Counted from the first letter of the stretch, positions 1-13,161 are shown. The stretch is 64,000 nucleotides of DNA from Cyanophora paradoxa (GCA_004431415.1 QPMI01000631.1:19560-83559); one strand, 5' to 3'. The notes: generated from the letters alone by a model not told the origin. Numbers and translations: made by a program.

Positions 1-30
1 CTCTTGTTCCCCCTCCCCTTCAAATGACCG

Positions 31-2693
31 ATGCGGGGGTGTGGCAGCCGCATCTTCGTCGCAGAGAACGGTCTTCCCCTCGGGGCGATGTGGGCCGAAT
101 CTTGCGCCCTCTGTGCGTCCGCCTCCCCCCCTCCACACCTGTACCCCGTGGGGTTTCCGAAGCGGGGTACGCTTCCAGACACGACGCTGGACGATGTGCT
201 GGGGGCCGGCGTGTGCTTCACAGAGGCTGGCGAGCGCAACGGGGCCCGTCGGTGGGTGTACCCCTGGAGTCCTCCCCCTGCCCCCCCACCCCCCCCCCCC
301 CTCTCCTGGAACTGGGCGCTGCGGCCGTGTTTGATGTTCGACTCGCCGCAGCGCGGGCGGCGGGGGCCCCTTCGCGGGTCCTCGGACAGGGGGGCGGCCC
401 AACCTGCTCCGCCCCGCCATCGGCGCGCCGCTCGCGCCTGTACCCCCACCCCGTGGTCGCCGCTGACCTTGTACCCCTCAGGCGAGGGTCTGGTCTGGGC
501 CCTGTACGACGCTGTTCTGGCCTACGACGGACCCCGGCTGAGGCGCGCCGCGGGCCCTCTGGAGGCGCACGCACGAACCGAAATCTGATACCCCTGCAGG
601 GACCGTGTAGCCCACGGGGAGACCGTTGAGGGCGGCGTACCCCCCGAGGCGTGCCAGTACCCCTGAATCTCTTCCCACTCTTCTCTGAGCGGCAGTGCAG
701 GTCTCCGAGCTTCTGGTGGGGGCTACCGTTGCGCTCTGCGCCCGCTTCGAGCCGCCTGCTGCCGGGGAGGGGTGCGAGGAACCCGAGCTCGAGTCGATTG
801 CCGCGCACTTTCGGGGGTACCGCTCCGCGTTCCACCCGCTCAGCATCCTCCGGAGGGCCATCGAGGCGAGCCGTGTACCCCCCTCCACTCCTCCTGCCCC
901 CCCCCCCCTCTTACTTTTTCGCCGCAGGACGCGGAGGAAGAGGCGGGGCGCCTGGGGGCGGAGGTGGGGGCGGCCCTCGCGGCGCGGCCCGTCCGCCACT
1001 CCTGCCGCCTCCTGGACGTGCGCTACCCCCCCCCCCCCCCCCCCCCCGGCGGCTCACCTGAGGGCGGACCAGGCGGACCAGGCCGAGTACTTCGAGCTGG
1101 CGGCGGACGGCTCCGACGTCCTGTGCGCTCAGATCAGATCAGATTCGATCTGATCTGGTTTGATCTGAGTCGGCCCTCGCGGTCCGGCCCGGCAGGCCGG
1201 CGGCGGGCGCGAAGGCGGGGCCGACCCTCTCGGAGCTCGCGGCGCGCGCGGCGGAGCTCTGCGCTTCGCTTCGGGCCTCAGGCGGCCCCTTTGGCGTGCG
1301 TCGGGTCGGGTCGGGTCGGGACCCGTCCGCTCTGCTCTGATGCGGGTCGCGGCCGCGGCGCCGGCAGGTGGAGGCGCGGGAGTGCTCGGCGGAGGAGCAC
1401 GCGGCGATCGCGTGGATGCTCAAGGTCCGCCTTCCCTTAGCCCCGCTGGGCTGGGCTGTAGTCAGCGGCCCCGCTGCGTCTGCCTATGCCAAGCCGGCGC
1501 CGCGGCAGGCGGCGGAGGAGCTGTCGGGCCTCGTCCGCGTCCTCCGCGACCGCGTCGCCGAGGCGATGCCCCTCGCCCTCGCCAGGTCGGGTTGGCCGCC
1601 CCCCGCTTAGCCCAACCTTGGCGGGTCCCACCAAAGCGAATATGAGCCCAACCTTGGCATTTAAGTTAGCTCAGAGGCGATGCCCCTCGCCCTCGCCAGG
1701 TCGGCTCGCCCCGGCCGGGCCGGGCCGCCCCCCGCTTAGCTAGCGGGGCCACTGACTGTGGCTTTAAATTTAGCCTGGCTAAGCTGAGCTAGCTGTAATA
1801 TCGCGGGTCCCACCAAAGCTAATATGAGCTCAACCTTGGCATTTAAATTAGCTAAGAGGCGATGCCGCCCGCCCTCGCCCTCGCCAGGTCGCCCCCGCCG
1901 CCCTCCGATCCTCTTCGAGCTCAGACGAAGTGGCGGAAATCCGCAGGAAATTGCGGACGCAGCAGAGGAGGAATCTGGACGTGCTCCTCGGGCTGGGCCG
2001 GGTCGTGGCGGCGGCGGCCGCCGCCTCTTCGCCGCCGCCGCCGCCGGCCGGGCCGGACCCCGGCGCGCCAGGCGCGGGCGTGGCGCGGGCGCGGGCGTCG
2101 GACTCGCCCGCGCCGCCTGCCTCGCCCTCCGGCGCATGGCGGGCCCGGGGCGCTCGGCCGTGCCGGACGCGCAAGCCGTCCACGTATCCCTCGCAAAGGT
2201 ACACCCACCGTCCAATCAAATTTAAACGCCAAGATTGGGCTCATATTAGCTTAAGTGGGACCCGCGTTATTTGCTTTAGTGGGACCTTCCGAGTTTACTG
2301 GCGTTTTGTTTTTCGCTTTCCTTTCGAAATTCTGACGCTTTGTTTTTCACTTTCTGTTCGAATGATAAAGAGCTCATGATCATTATGATTTCTTAATGTA
2401 CGTGTGTATCATGATCACTGAGCTCGTGATAAAAAAGCGAAAGCGCTAAAGCTTCAACTTCCGAGTTCACTGACGTTTTGTTGTTCACTTTTCGCTCGAA
2501 ATTCTGAGCGCTAGCTTGAATAAGCTTAAGCTTGCCCTCGTCGCCATCGAGCCGCTGAGCGTCCGACGGTCTTCGCTCGGTGCTGCGCAGGTGCACGCCC
2601 AGACGAGGGAGAGCGCGTGGGGCGTGGCCGCGTGCCGCGCCAAGGACGTTCTCTCGCGCTTGCATACGCAACTGGGGCAGCCGACGTCGACCT
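31..2693 (+). CDS. Unidentified multi-exon helical protein
   Basis: I do not recognise this gene. Coding blocks in changing frames are separated by C-rich introns that start GTACCCC and end CAG. Examples are a block at about 705-880 (VSELLVGATVALCARF), one at 929-1020 (DAEEEAGRLGAEVGAAL), one at 1060-1130 (containing YFELAADGSDVL), one at 1370-1425 (VEARECSAEEHAAIAWM), one at 1505-1586, one at 1930-2010 (EIRRKLRTQQRRNLDVLL) and a last exon at about 2590-2693 ending GQPTST and a TAG. The blocks are Ala/Glu/Arg-rich and look alpha-helical; no catalytic motif is visible. The first ATG I can use is at 31, but the gene may begin left of the window. Introns near 1140 hold GATCTGATC-type simple repeats, and the region 1560-2270 has been internally duplicated. 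Confidence 0.45.
1557..2266. repeat. Local direct and inverted duplications inside an intron
   Basis: The phrase GAGGCGATGCCCCTCGCC recurs at about 1560 and 1676, and in altered form at 1857. A block beginning GGGTCCCACCAAAGC occurs directly at about 1624 and 1805, and its reverse complement lies at about 2222-2266 (ending AGTGGGACCCGC). The three copies share about 45 bp. The exon end that reads MPLALAR has been copied together with its donor site, so only the first copy need be used in splicing. This could be a small foldback element or plain local duplication. Confidence 0.6.
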
Positions 2694-5505
2694 AGGCTAG
2701 GCCTAGGCCTCTTCAAGGCTTGTTTAGCACAAGGTTCACATCACTATCATACTATGATAGGATCATCAATATTTTGTAAATCGTGATCATTCCAGAACGG
2801 TGACTAGCTACCGACGAGCCTACCGTAGACTGGTCCGTAGTACGGTCGGACCGGCGGTCACCGGCCGCGGGTCGGTACCTAGTAGCTACGCCGCCGTAAC
2901 GCCGGCGCCGGATCTTTAATTTCGCGATTGCGGAGCGCGAGCGTGCCACGCGGTGAGCTCGAGGCCGGCGGGTGAGCCGCCGTGAGCGCCGCGTGATCAT
3001 GACTAGGGCTGGGCCGGTGGCGGCCGGTGGCAGTGGCAACCTCCCACCGACCGACCGGGTGGAAAATCTGGCCCACCGCCATACAACGCCCGGTACCATA
3101 CAAATTAAAATTCTAGGGGGGTAGGCTCGCAAAAATGTCATATTCTCGCGCGCGAAAGTTTCATATTCCGTACTCACCCAGCAAAGTGCTGCTTAGTTCA
3201 TCTTCCTCCGCTCCTGCCTTGCAATCGTGAATGACGTCGGAGCCCAAGGAAGCTGACGTCGACGCCATCGATATCGATATCCCGTACCCCTTTTGAGCAC
3301 CAACCACCCCGGCCGGCGCCTCCCCCACAACTGGCTTGAACCCGCCCCAAAGCACTCGCTTTAGATAGTAGGCGCGTAGCGCCTTGAAGCTGTGCAGAAT
3401 TTAGCGTATTTCCTGTCAATTTTCACGCACTGTAGCACGTACCCCCACCTCCACCGACCGCCACCGGTGGGTAACAGTCAGCGGGCCCACCGACCCGGTG
3501 GGGGAAAACTCGGACTGTGCCCAGCCCTAAGATTCATGACCGCACTGGTCACCGCAGTCACTGAGTGCCCCATATGGCATATCATACCGTCGGGCACTAA
3601 ATTACTGCGGCGTTAATTAACGCGGTTTCAAAAATGGCCCTCCTCTGAGCGAAATACCGCGGTACCAAATTAACGCGGTTTTAAAAATTTGAGGCTTGTT
3701 TGTATGGGGCAGTAATTTCAGGGGGTACTGTATATGAGGCGACTTCTCAGCAGCAAATTACCGCGGCACCAAATTACCGCGTTTTAACAAACTTTTGGCG
3801 CGTTAATTTGGTACCGCGTTAGTTAAGTGCCCGCGGTACTGAAGTGCCCTACGGTAGTAGTAGTATCGCCGCATACGTATACTACAGTACCCAGCCTGGG
3901 TATGCCACCGGTACCGGCGGCCCACCGGCGGGGGCCACCGCACGGCGGCGGGCGGCGGGCGCTGCAGCCTGCAGCCTGCAGCCTGCAGGCTGACCGCACC
4001 GTGGCACTGTATGACAGTGTATGTACATGTCACAGCTGCAGTGTCATTGATGTCAAAGCTTACTAGACTACTACCAGACTGTACCAGTACGCTTTGCAAC
4101 TTATTTGGATTCATTCAAAACTCCCGAGGCCCCAACCGCGGCCGCAGTGCCGCCCGGCCGCAGTGCTGCCGCACTACCGTAGTATACGTATACTATGATA
4201 CTCGGATCCGGTCCATCATCCGGATCCGGAGGTATCTGTATATATCCTATATATTTATATATTCTATTCGGAAATTCCCGTTCAATTGCGCAATTTTAAT
4301 AAATCGCGTGACGACGGTGACGTCGATCGATCGCGATCGGCATGCACATGCAGTCACTGAGTCGACGAAACTTGAAACTCCGGATCCGGTCCGGATCCGA
4401 CGTCGACGTGATTCCTTGTCATGACTCATGAGTCATGACTCATGATCTCAGTGCATCTCACTATACTGCAATTGACCCCGGTGACCGGCGCCGTTATTGC
4501 AATTGACGTCATGATCACGCATGATCACGGTCGTCGATTGGCCAAGTGCGATCGGCGTGGTACCCCCAAAGGAGGGGCCCCAGGGCCCAGACTCTCCGGG
4601 CCTCCGGCCCTGAGGCTCCGGGTCCAGGGAGTCCGGGACTCCGGGTCCTCCGGGATCCGATGATCCGGCGCGGGCCGGGCCGCGCGGCGCCGCCGGTGCG
4701 GGCACTGCGGGGCCGCGGCCAACCGTTGAACAATTGCAACCATCCCAGCGATATCGATTTCTTGGAGCTGTACAGCCTGTACGGTGCTGTACGGAGCCTG
4801 TACCATGTACTACCGTCCTGTACCAGGCTGTACCAGCCTGTACGTACCGGTAGCCGCGGCCGCCGCCGCGCGCGGAGCTCGAGCCCAAGTGGACACTGGA
4901 CACGCAACTCGCGGCGAGTGCGCCGGCATGGCACTGCGGCATGCGCAGCGCATCACTCAGCACTGGTAGTCACTGCAGCTGGCTAGCGGAGCCTAGATCT
5001 AGAGCTCGTCAAGTTGGCGCGCGGCGCGCGCAGGCCTGCTTCTGCGAATACTAGACAGTGTCGCAAGACTCAGATATAGAGCTCGCGATATCCGCTGCCC
5101 GCGGCCGGCCCTATAGCCGCCGCGAAATGGTGCCGTGGAATTGGTACAACTTGACGCGAGCTTGCACGCACTAATCTTCACTGTGCGGGCAGGTGTGGGT
5201 TTTGTAGTCTGTCGAGGACGCACGCAGCGTGTCCGAGGACTGCATTAGAGCATTAATCAGCAGTCTTATATATATATGCCTGTGGTACCGGTGCGCATGC
5301 TCGGCGATGAGCTTTGCAAGTTTGTGTTTCGGATTTCGCTATATATCTATATGTATAAGTGCTAACGTTTTAACCGCGCGCGTTGCTTGGAATAATGGGT
5401 CGTGGCCAAGATGTAAACACACACACACACATATATATATACATGCATATGGACCAGTAGTATTTCGCGCCGCGCCTCACATTGTTGGCGTTCGGCGCGC
5501 AGGCC
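2694..5505. other. Intergenic region without a convincing gene
   Basis: No reading frame here shows exon structure or a recognisable domain. The stretch is full of short palindromes and simple repeats: GATCATGATC-type runs, CGGATCC clusters near 4200-4400, GTACC/CTGTACC clusters at 4760-4850, and a CA/TA run at about 5418-5450. A MITE-like repeat lies at 3592-3832. The last few hundred bases are probably the promoter and 5' UTR of the receptor gene that follows; the sequence GCGCGCAG just before its ATG could be the end of a 5' UTR intron. Confidence 0.6.
3592..3832. mobile_element. MITE-like inverted-repeat element
   Basis: The outer ends read GGGCACT (3592) and, on the other strand, the same GGGCACT (ending 3832). 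Inside, a perfect 20-bp inverted repeat is formed by 3658-3677 (CGCGGTACCAAATTAACGCG) and its reverse complement at 3799-3818, with further degenerate copies of the same box at 3605-3630 and 3767-3790. It has no coding capacity. I see no clear target duplication, so the borders are approximate. Confidence 0.5.
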
Positions 5506-8500
5506 ATGCATATAGACGCAGAACTTCCCACGGACTCCGAATTCGAAGACGCTTCTACGGCCGGGAACGGGAACATCGGCGCCGACAGCCCGTTGGTCCT
5601 GACGACGCATGTTTCATTCAGGCGGGCGGCGCCAACAACGGCGGGCGCATCGAGATCCGGCCGGAAATCTTCGAATTCGGTCGGGAAGTGGCTCAAGGAC
5701 ACGCGGTCACTTGCCGACGAGGTCGAACGGAGCAGGAGTGCAGCGCGAGAAGCAGGCTTAGGCGCGTTCACGCCTGGCGGCCTTCGCGATCCGCGAAGCT
5801 TCGACCCGTACACGCCGGGGGCGCTCTCCGGATCCGCAGCCTCCAGCGCGCGGCGGATCGCTGCGTTCAACGTGCTCTCGGCCGCCTCCAGCGCATTAGC
5901 AGCCGAATCTTTCGTCCCAGACCTGCGCGACGATCGCGAGGCGCAGGCAACATCGGCGGCCGGTATCTTCTATGAGGACATGGACACCAGCAGACCGCCG
6001 CCGGCGCCTGGAGATCCGATCAGCGGCCCTGCATCGCCAGCTGCGCACCGCGTCTCCGTCGTGTCCGTGCAGGAGGCCGTCCTGCTGCAGTTGGCTGGCC
6101 GTTCGCGCCATGGCTCGATGGACGCCGGTGTGGTCTCCGCCCCTCAGACCGAGGCCCGCGCGGCCACTTTGACCGGAAAGCTCAAGACGAGCAAGTCCAC
6201 CGGCGCCTACCTCGGGAAGGAGGTCGTCGGCCGCGGCGAGCGCGCCGAGGGCGAGGTCGTCTCGCGGACGTTCGAGGAGGAATGGGACGAGGCGAGAGGC
6301 GCCTTCAGGGGCCGCCTGGGCTCTGGAAGCGCGCTGCTGGAGCTCGCCGCTAGGAGCAGGGGCTCGCCCGCCCTGCCGCCAGCTCTGAACAGCCGCGACG
6401 ACTTGCGAGACTCCCCTGCAGCCGATCGCGACGACGCTTTGAGCGAACGGTGCGATATATTTATATCTCGTTAATATTGGAGTTAATTATATAACGCTTA
6501 ATATTTATGCTTGCAAATTGACGTCGACATCTACATCTACATTTGCTGATTTCGCTCGAGAAGCAGGTCGGGGTCCTGGAAGAGGAGCCCTCGCCCTCTT
6601 GCGCTGAGGCCCGGCCAAGTGCAGCCCTCGCCGACCGCGGCGCGGTCTGCAAGGAAGTGGAGGACGCTCACGCGATCCCGCTTCGTGGGCTGGTGGCACG
6701 ACATGTCTTTACGGTCGAAGCAGTGTTCTACCATCTTCATGGCACAAACCGTGCTCCTTGGTGCGCTTTTCTTGTTCAGAGCCTTGCAAAATTGCTCTAT
6801 TTAATCGCCCAATGCATATGCTCACCGCCACGCGCGCTTTATCAGTCGTAATTGGCCTTCTGATATTTGCTTTCTTCAACTGGAGGTGAATCTTCGCTTG
6901 ATGCGGTGTTCTCGCAACTGGCTCCAAATCCTCTAACCGCTCCTCATTTTCATTGCTTCCACATCCAGGGTGCCAGAAATTCAGGTGCAGGAACAGGCGA
7001 GGCAGGAGCTGTCTCACTTCAAGACCGCCGTAGCCGTGGCGATGCGGGATGTGCTTCTTCTCGAGAACTTTGACTTGCATTTCCACACTCTCGTTTTTTG
7101 ACGAGCGCACTTGCATGTGCAGGCTCGTGATCCGGCGCCGGCTGACTTTGAAAATGCAATCGACGCGACGTTATTGGAGCTGCTGGAAGGATACGCTGCT
7201 GTATACAGGATACCCAACTTGCTGTCTACAGATCGACTGCCGCAGCTGGCATCATCGATGTTGGTTGAGGACGCGAAACGTAAGCTTTTCACGCTTCGAA
7301 TGGATTTTCGCAGCTTTTTTTTGACACCTTGAATCTACGTCGTTTGTGCGCGCAGTCAAACGAAACGTCGAGATCGCGAATGATGTTCTGCGGGCACTGT
7401 TGTCTCAAATCGCTGAGGGAGCGACGCGGGCGGAGAGCAGGTGGAGCGCGGTCCGTGAAGAGATGTTGGTGTTGGCCACCATGCACAGCAGCGCCTCAGG
7501 CTCGCTCCTCGTGGTGCGGCATTTCGAAAACATGTTAAATTTTCCTATAGCTACCGCCTGTGCCTTAAAATATGTTTTCCTATAGCTACCGCCTGTGCGT
7601 TGTTGGTCATGAGTTCCTCCTGCCGCAGATTCGAGGCACGCGCACTCTGGCTGCAGCGGATTCAACGCGGCGGGCGTTGTTCGTTGCAATCTGCATCGCC
7701 TTGCCCGTGCTCCTTGTTGTCAGCGGGGTGATGGCTTTCTTGCTTGGCCACGCGCTAGTCAAACCCATTCGGCGCCTGCAAGGTACTTTATAAATTAGCC
7801 TATTATCGTGCTTGAGCTCACTAAACGCTCTTCGCGGCCCGCTGCCGGAGCTCGCGAAGTCCAACTAGACGTCGTGCTCTTTCGCAAATGCGCAGCTACC
7901 GTCCAAGCGCTCGCTGGCTTTGACGGCACCCAAGGAAGATCTTACGAGTATCATTCTAAGGTCCGCGTCGGATCCGTGGGGCCACTTGATAGCGCCTCCA
8001 CATATATATGCTGGGTTGCCATGGCCGACGTGTGCGCGCGCAGCTTCCCGGGACCGGAACACGCGCGGTCGTCGAATCTGGAGACGAGATCGGGCGCCTG
8101 GCGTTTGCCTTCAATGGACTCCTGGACCGCGTCGACGAGGTAGCGAAATCGATCTTCCCTTACAGGGTGTGGCGGCATCTAACCATCTCGTGATGACCAG
8201 GCTTGGAAGGACATTCGAGGCTTGTTAAAGAAGGCGGCGATCCAAGAATTCCGCGCTCGGCAGATCATGGACACGGCAAACGACGCGGTGGTGCGCATTT
8301 ATACAACTTCTGCGAAATACCAATCGAACACTTACACGGTCGCACGCATGCGCATCCGGTCATAGATTCTAATCAACGGAGATTCAGTCATACAGTCCCT
8401 CAATGGGACCTTCACCGATGTCTTTGGCTATACGGTGCGCTATTGTCCGCGATCGCAGTACTATAGCTAGTCAGTGCATCCGCGGATCGACGGTCTTACT

Positions 8501-11500
8501 CCGTCGATCATCCCAAACGCAGGCAGACGACCTGGTTGGGAAGAAGATCAACGTGATCATGCCGCGCCGCTATGCCGACCACCACGGTGCCTTTATCTTC
8601 TTCGATGCGCTCACTTCGTTTAATTCGCTTATTCCTAACTCGCTGCTGTTTTCACAGAGGGCTACGTGAGGCGGTACCTGGACACGGGGGAGAGCCACAT
8701 CCTGGGGACCATCCGCGAGGTGGAGGCGCTCCACAAGGACGGCCACGAGTTTCCCGTCGAGCTCTCCATGTCGTGCGCCCGGCCCTTTCGTTGACAAGTC
8801 CCGATGCGGAACGAGCAAAGCTTAAGCTTACGCTGCCGCGCAGGGAGATGATCATCGGCAGCGAGCACTTGTGCGTTGGCTTCGGCCGCGGTCTGGATTC
8901 AGATCCGGTCGCATTCACACGCCGCGAATTCCGAACCTGATCATGACGCACCCGCCCGCGTCCGCCCGCCCGCGCGCAGCTTCGTCGGCATGCTGCGGAA
9001 CATATCGGCGCGCAAGGACATGGAGGCGGCCCTGAGGAAGCAGCGCTCGAAGACGCTCGCGCTGCTTCGGAACATGCTGCCGCCCCGCATCGCGCAGCGG
9101 CTGATGGACTCGCCCAACGAGAGCATCGCCGACCGCTGCGAGAACGTCACCATCCTCTTCGCGGATCTCGGTGCGTTCGCCCTATAGCTAACATCGTGTC
9201 GCGTTGGCTTTTGACGCTAGCGCCGTGCGCTTCAGCGGGCTTCACGCCGCTGGCGGGGAGCATGGACGCCGGCGCGCTCGTCTCGCTCCTGAACGCGATC
9301 TTCTCCGAGTTCGACGTCCTGGCTGCCCAGTACCAGGTCGAGAAGATCAAGACCATCGTGCGCCGCCTCTTTGATTTCCTACAATGGCATCAGAGTTCTG
9401 CACTACAGCTGCACACGTGCACGAAGCGAATTGAAGTCGGCTCGGGGGACGCCATCGGCGCAGGGGGACGCCATCATGTGCGCGGCGGGGCTGCGGGACA
9501 CGACGGAGCGCCCGATGAGCGCGGACGGCGGCGCTGACGTCGACGGCGGGAGCGGCCTGGAGCGGATGGCGGTGCGTTGAACCTCAATCTGCCACGGCCG
9601 CCGACGCGCGCGCGCGCTTCTCGGGTTCTGACGAATGCGTACGTATACCGCGGCGCAGCGCATGGCGCTGGAAATGCACGGCGTCGTCGAACAGCGGAAG
9701 GACGCGCAAGGGCGACCGCTGAAGCTTCGCATCGGCATCCACCACGGCGTTGTCGTTGCCGGGTGCGCTGAATTGGACGCGCCGTTTCAGGCCTAGGCCC
9801 TTCTGAGGAGCGAGCCCGGCTTATGCATATGGTCCTCCGGATCCTTGCAGGGTGATTGGCAAGAAGAAGTTCTTGTTCGACCTGGTCCGTACACGATTTG
9901 CTCACATATGCATATATGAATTGTCTATTTGCTCGGAGTGTAGCCTCTGAGCTGATCGTGCGGCCCTCTTGCAATGTTCAGTGGGGCGACGACGTGAACA
10001 TCGCGAGGTATTATTATATACATTTATTATTACCGGCGCCGGCCGCTGCCTCTGGCGTCGCGGAATGTTTACGTTGCGCTCACGCTGACTTCGCGGTAAC
10101 AGCCGCCTGGAGAGCTCGGGCGTGCCGGGAAAGACGCAGGTCAGCAAAGAAGTCTACGACCGCCTGAAGGACTCGCGGCTCTTCACGTTCGGTTCGCGCG
10201 GACTCTGACTTTGAATGAACGAATTTGAGCTAATCGGCGACTCGTCATCGACAGAGGAGCGCGGTGCCATTCCCATCAAAGGCAAAGGAGGCGAGCGCGT
10301 TTGTTGCAAGTGCAAACGCTTCCATGCAGTCTAATTTGCTGACCGAGTCGCGCAGATATGCAGGCGTACCTTCTCTCGACGGGACCGGCTTTCCGCCGGC
10401 TGAAATCGCCTGTTTCGGTGAATGGAGGTCTGGGCCGCTCGCCCAGGTGAGCCAATTGATTCAGTTTGCGTCGCAAGGCTGAGCGTCGTTTAACGAATTA
10501 TTCGCAGCATGTCTGCCCAGCTAACGAGCATAAACAAGTCGATCGTCTCAGCCTGGCAGGTCGGTGATGTCAAATTTGTGATTCTCCCCACGAGCTGCGT
10601 TCCGACGGAGTCCGCCGGTGCCGCAGGAGCTTCGCAGCGTCGCCATGAACAGCGACAACGCTGCGTTCTCGGAGGGGCTCCCGTCGCCCCGCGCGGCGGC
10701 CAAGCCCACGGCATCGCGGCGCCACAAGGCGCGCCGGGAGACGATCCTGCGGCTCGACCTGGCGAGCATCTCGGTGTTCGACCTGAGGGAGGAGGACGGC
10801 GCCGCCCTCTTCCGCCGCCTCGTCGAGGACCTCGAGGTGCATTATAAGAACCAAAGCCATTATTTCAATATCGTTCGTGTTGTTGTTGTATGTATCGGAA
10901 TATCTTAATCGCGCCGCCAGCTGCACAAGACGCTCGGGCTGGACCTGAACATGGTCGAGGAGCTCGCGGCGCAGGCCCTTGCCGACCACCGCGACGTGCC
11001 GTACCACAACCGGCTCCACGCCATGGACGTCTCGCTCACGACGCACTCGCTGCTGAAGAGCTGCAAGGCTTTGCCGTCTGGATCTGCCGCCGGCACCGCG
11101 GCCGACGCGGAGCAGCACCTGCAGCTGCCCAACGCCGTTGCTGTCGTCCCCGAGTTCCAGTTGACGGAGATCGACCGCCTCGCGCTTATGCTCGCCGCCG
11201 TGTGCCACGGTGCGCCGCGCCGATACCCATGGCCATCGATTGCTGCGCGCCAGTCGGGGGAAACAAACGTTGACGGGATCCACCGCAGACCTCGACCACC
11301 CGGGCCTCCTCGCAAAGCGCCCCGACCCGCAGACCCCGACCTCCTACGACGCCGCCGCGAAGCTCGAGAAGTCGTTCCGGGACCGCCCGCAGAGCCGCAA
11401 GTCGCTCGAGGCGCACCACGCGAACCGCTGCGTCGAGCTGCTCGAGAGGCACCTCCGGGCCATCGCCCCCTCCCTCATCGACTCGGAGATCCTCCACATC

Positions 11501-12649
11501 CAAAAGGCGCGAGCGAAACCGTTTCGCAACATAAGGATATATACAAGTTCTGAACGCGCGCGCGCGCGCGGCCGCGCAGATCGCGCTGGAGGGCATCTTA
11601 GACACGAACATGGAGATCCACGAGGTGAATTCGCACACAACAATCACGCTAGCGCTGGTCACCGGGTTCCGGCGTTAACGTTGAAATTCGCCTCCTCAGG
11701 ACTTCATGAGCCGCTTCAAGCAGTTCTTCGCGCTCGAATCACCGCGGAAACACGTGCACGCGCACGCGGGCGCCGGCGCCGGCGCCGGGACCCCTGGACG
11801 GGCGGCCATAGCCAGCCACAGGGCCGAGCTCGAGCTCGACGCCGGGCACGACGCGCATGTGCACGCGGGCGAGGACCAGAGTTTGAGCGACACTGGCGTC
11901 GTGGCCGCGGGTGCCATCATGCAGCACTTGAACGTGGACGCCGGATCGACCCTCGAGCTCGAGCTCGAGGCCGGCCGCGCGTACGGCCACGTGGACGAGG
12001 CGGAGCGCCAGTACGCCGGCCGCCAGCTCCTCTGCGGTGCCATCCTCAAGGTCGCCGATCTCGGGTGCGCTCTTTAGTATAATTTCTTCGGATGAGATAT
12101 TGAAGCTTAAGCTTTCTGCATTTCTTTCTTTCCAACGCCAACGCCGTCCCGCCCCGGCAGGAACGCGGCGCGGCCGTTCGCGGACGCGCGGCGCTGGGCG
12201 CGGCGCATCGTGCTGGAGCTGGGGCTCGCGTCCGCGGCCGGGACGGGCGGCGAGGCGACGACCCTGTCCCCCGACGCCGACCTCTCCGCAGAGGGCCCTC
12301 TGGCGGACGAAGCGCTCGCCGGGCCGCAGGGTAATAACTATTTATCTTCCATCTCTATAAGATTTACCTACCATTTGCCCAATAATAAACGTTCGAATGA
12401 AAGTTTGAATTCTTCTTGTGCAGACTCGTTCCTCCGCGGAGTGGCCTTACCCCTCTTCGAAACCGTGGCCCGCATCCTCCCCGAGGTACGCGTACTTACT
12501 TTAACACGCGGCTCTAATTTGATTCATTCAGCCTTTTTATATGTGACGCCGCGCTCGCTCGCTCGCAGGGCGTACGCCCGATGCTCGAGCGCGCGACAGT
12601 GAACGCAGACGCGTGGCGCTCCCTCAAAGGAGAGCCGAATTCGAATTGA
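5506..12649 (+). CDS. Receptor adenylyl cyclase fused to a 3',5'-cyclic nucleotide phosphodiesterase
   Basis: This is one multi-exon gene whose introns mostly begin GTGCG. Order of parts: a Ser/Pro-rich cytosolic exon (5506-6449); TM1 at about 6812-6885 (ALSVVIGLLIFAFFNW); a helical sensor region (about 6968-7540); TM2 plus HAMP start (7629-7783, ending LVKPIRRLQ); HAMP end (8080-8140, GDEIGRLAFAFNGLLD); PAS (about 8391-8775); class III cyclase (about 9000-10380) with metal Asp in VTILFADL, KIKTI followed by GDA, and FDLWGDDVNIASRLE; then class I PDE with YHNRLHAMDVS, AAVCH..DHPG and LKVADLGN. The Lys of KIKT and the Asp of FDLWG are the pair typical of adenylyl rather than guanylyl cyclases. 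All catalytic residues I can check in both enzymes are present, so the protein should both make and destroy cAMP in response to an outside signal. The stop TGA is at 12647. Exon borders between TM1 and the sensor are uncertain. Confidence 0.88.
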
Positions 12650-13161
12650 GAATTGAGTCGTCAATCCTTCCTTTCTATATATATGTATATATGAGATTTA
12701 GACGAACAGTAGTCGTCAATCCTTCGAATTCCTTTCTATGATTTAGACGTAGGCTTCCGTCCACTGGCAGTTCTTTCGTATCCGCAGCAATCGCATTTAA
12801 GTATATATATATATGCATGTTTTTTGCGGCATGCATCTATATGCATCAATATCGATGATGTTCATGATGTTAGGATGTAGTTTCAGTGAGCGGCAGATTT
12901 CCATCGTATATATCTGAAGCTTAAAAGCTTGTTCACGCGTACGCTGTCGGCTGTCGTACTATATGTAACTAATTATAAATATCTTAAGTTTCCATTTTCT
13001 CTAGATCTTCCGAGTTCTCTTCACGGTTCACTTCAAGACTTCGTCTGTGGCACATCGATAAACATAGCCTCGTGCTTGCATGGCTTGTAATATTTTTCTA
13101 TCGGGCCTGTTATTCGTTCCGCATCTCAGTGCTTGTATAGATATCCGAAAATTGGCGTCTC
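12650..13161. other. AT-rich intergenic spacer, likely 3' UTR
   Basis: No gene is visible. The base composition is much more AT-rich than the flanks. A roughly 40-bp phrase starting GTCGTCAATCCTTC occurs twice (about 12657 and 12711), each followed by GATTTAGACG. Runs of TATATATATG occur near 12675 and 12800. Confidence 0.55.

Noticed and set aside
218-999. Long minus-strand frames opposite the first gene
   Set aside because: They are mirrors of GC-rich plus-strand exons and C-run introns; no domain or splice signals in that direction.
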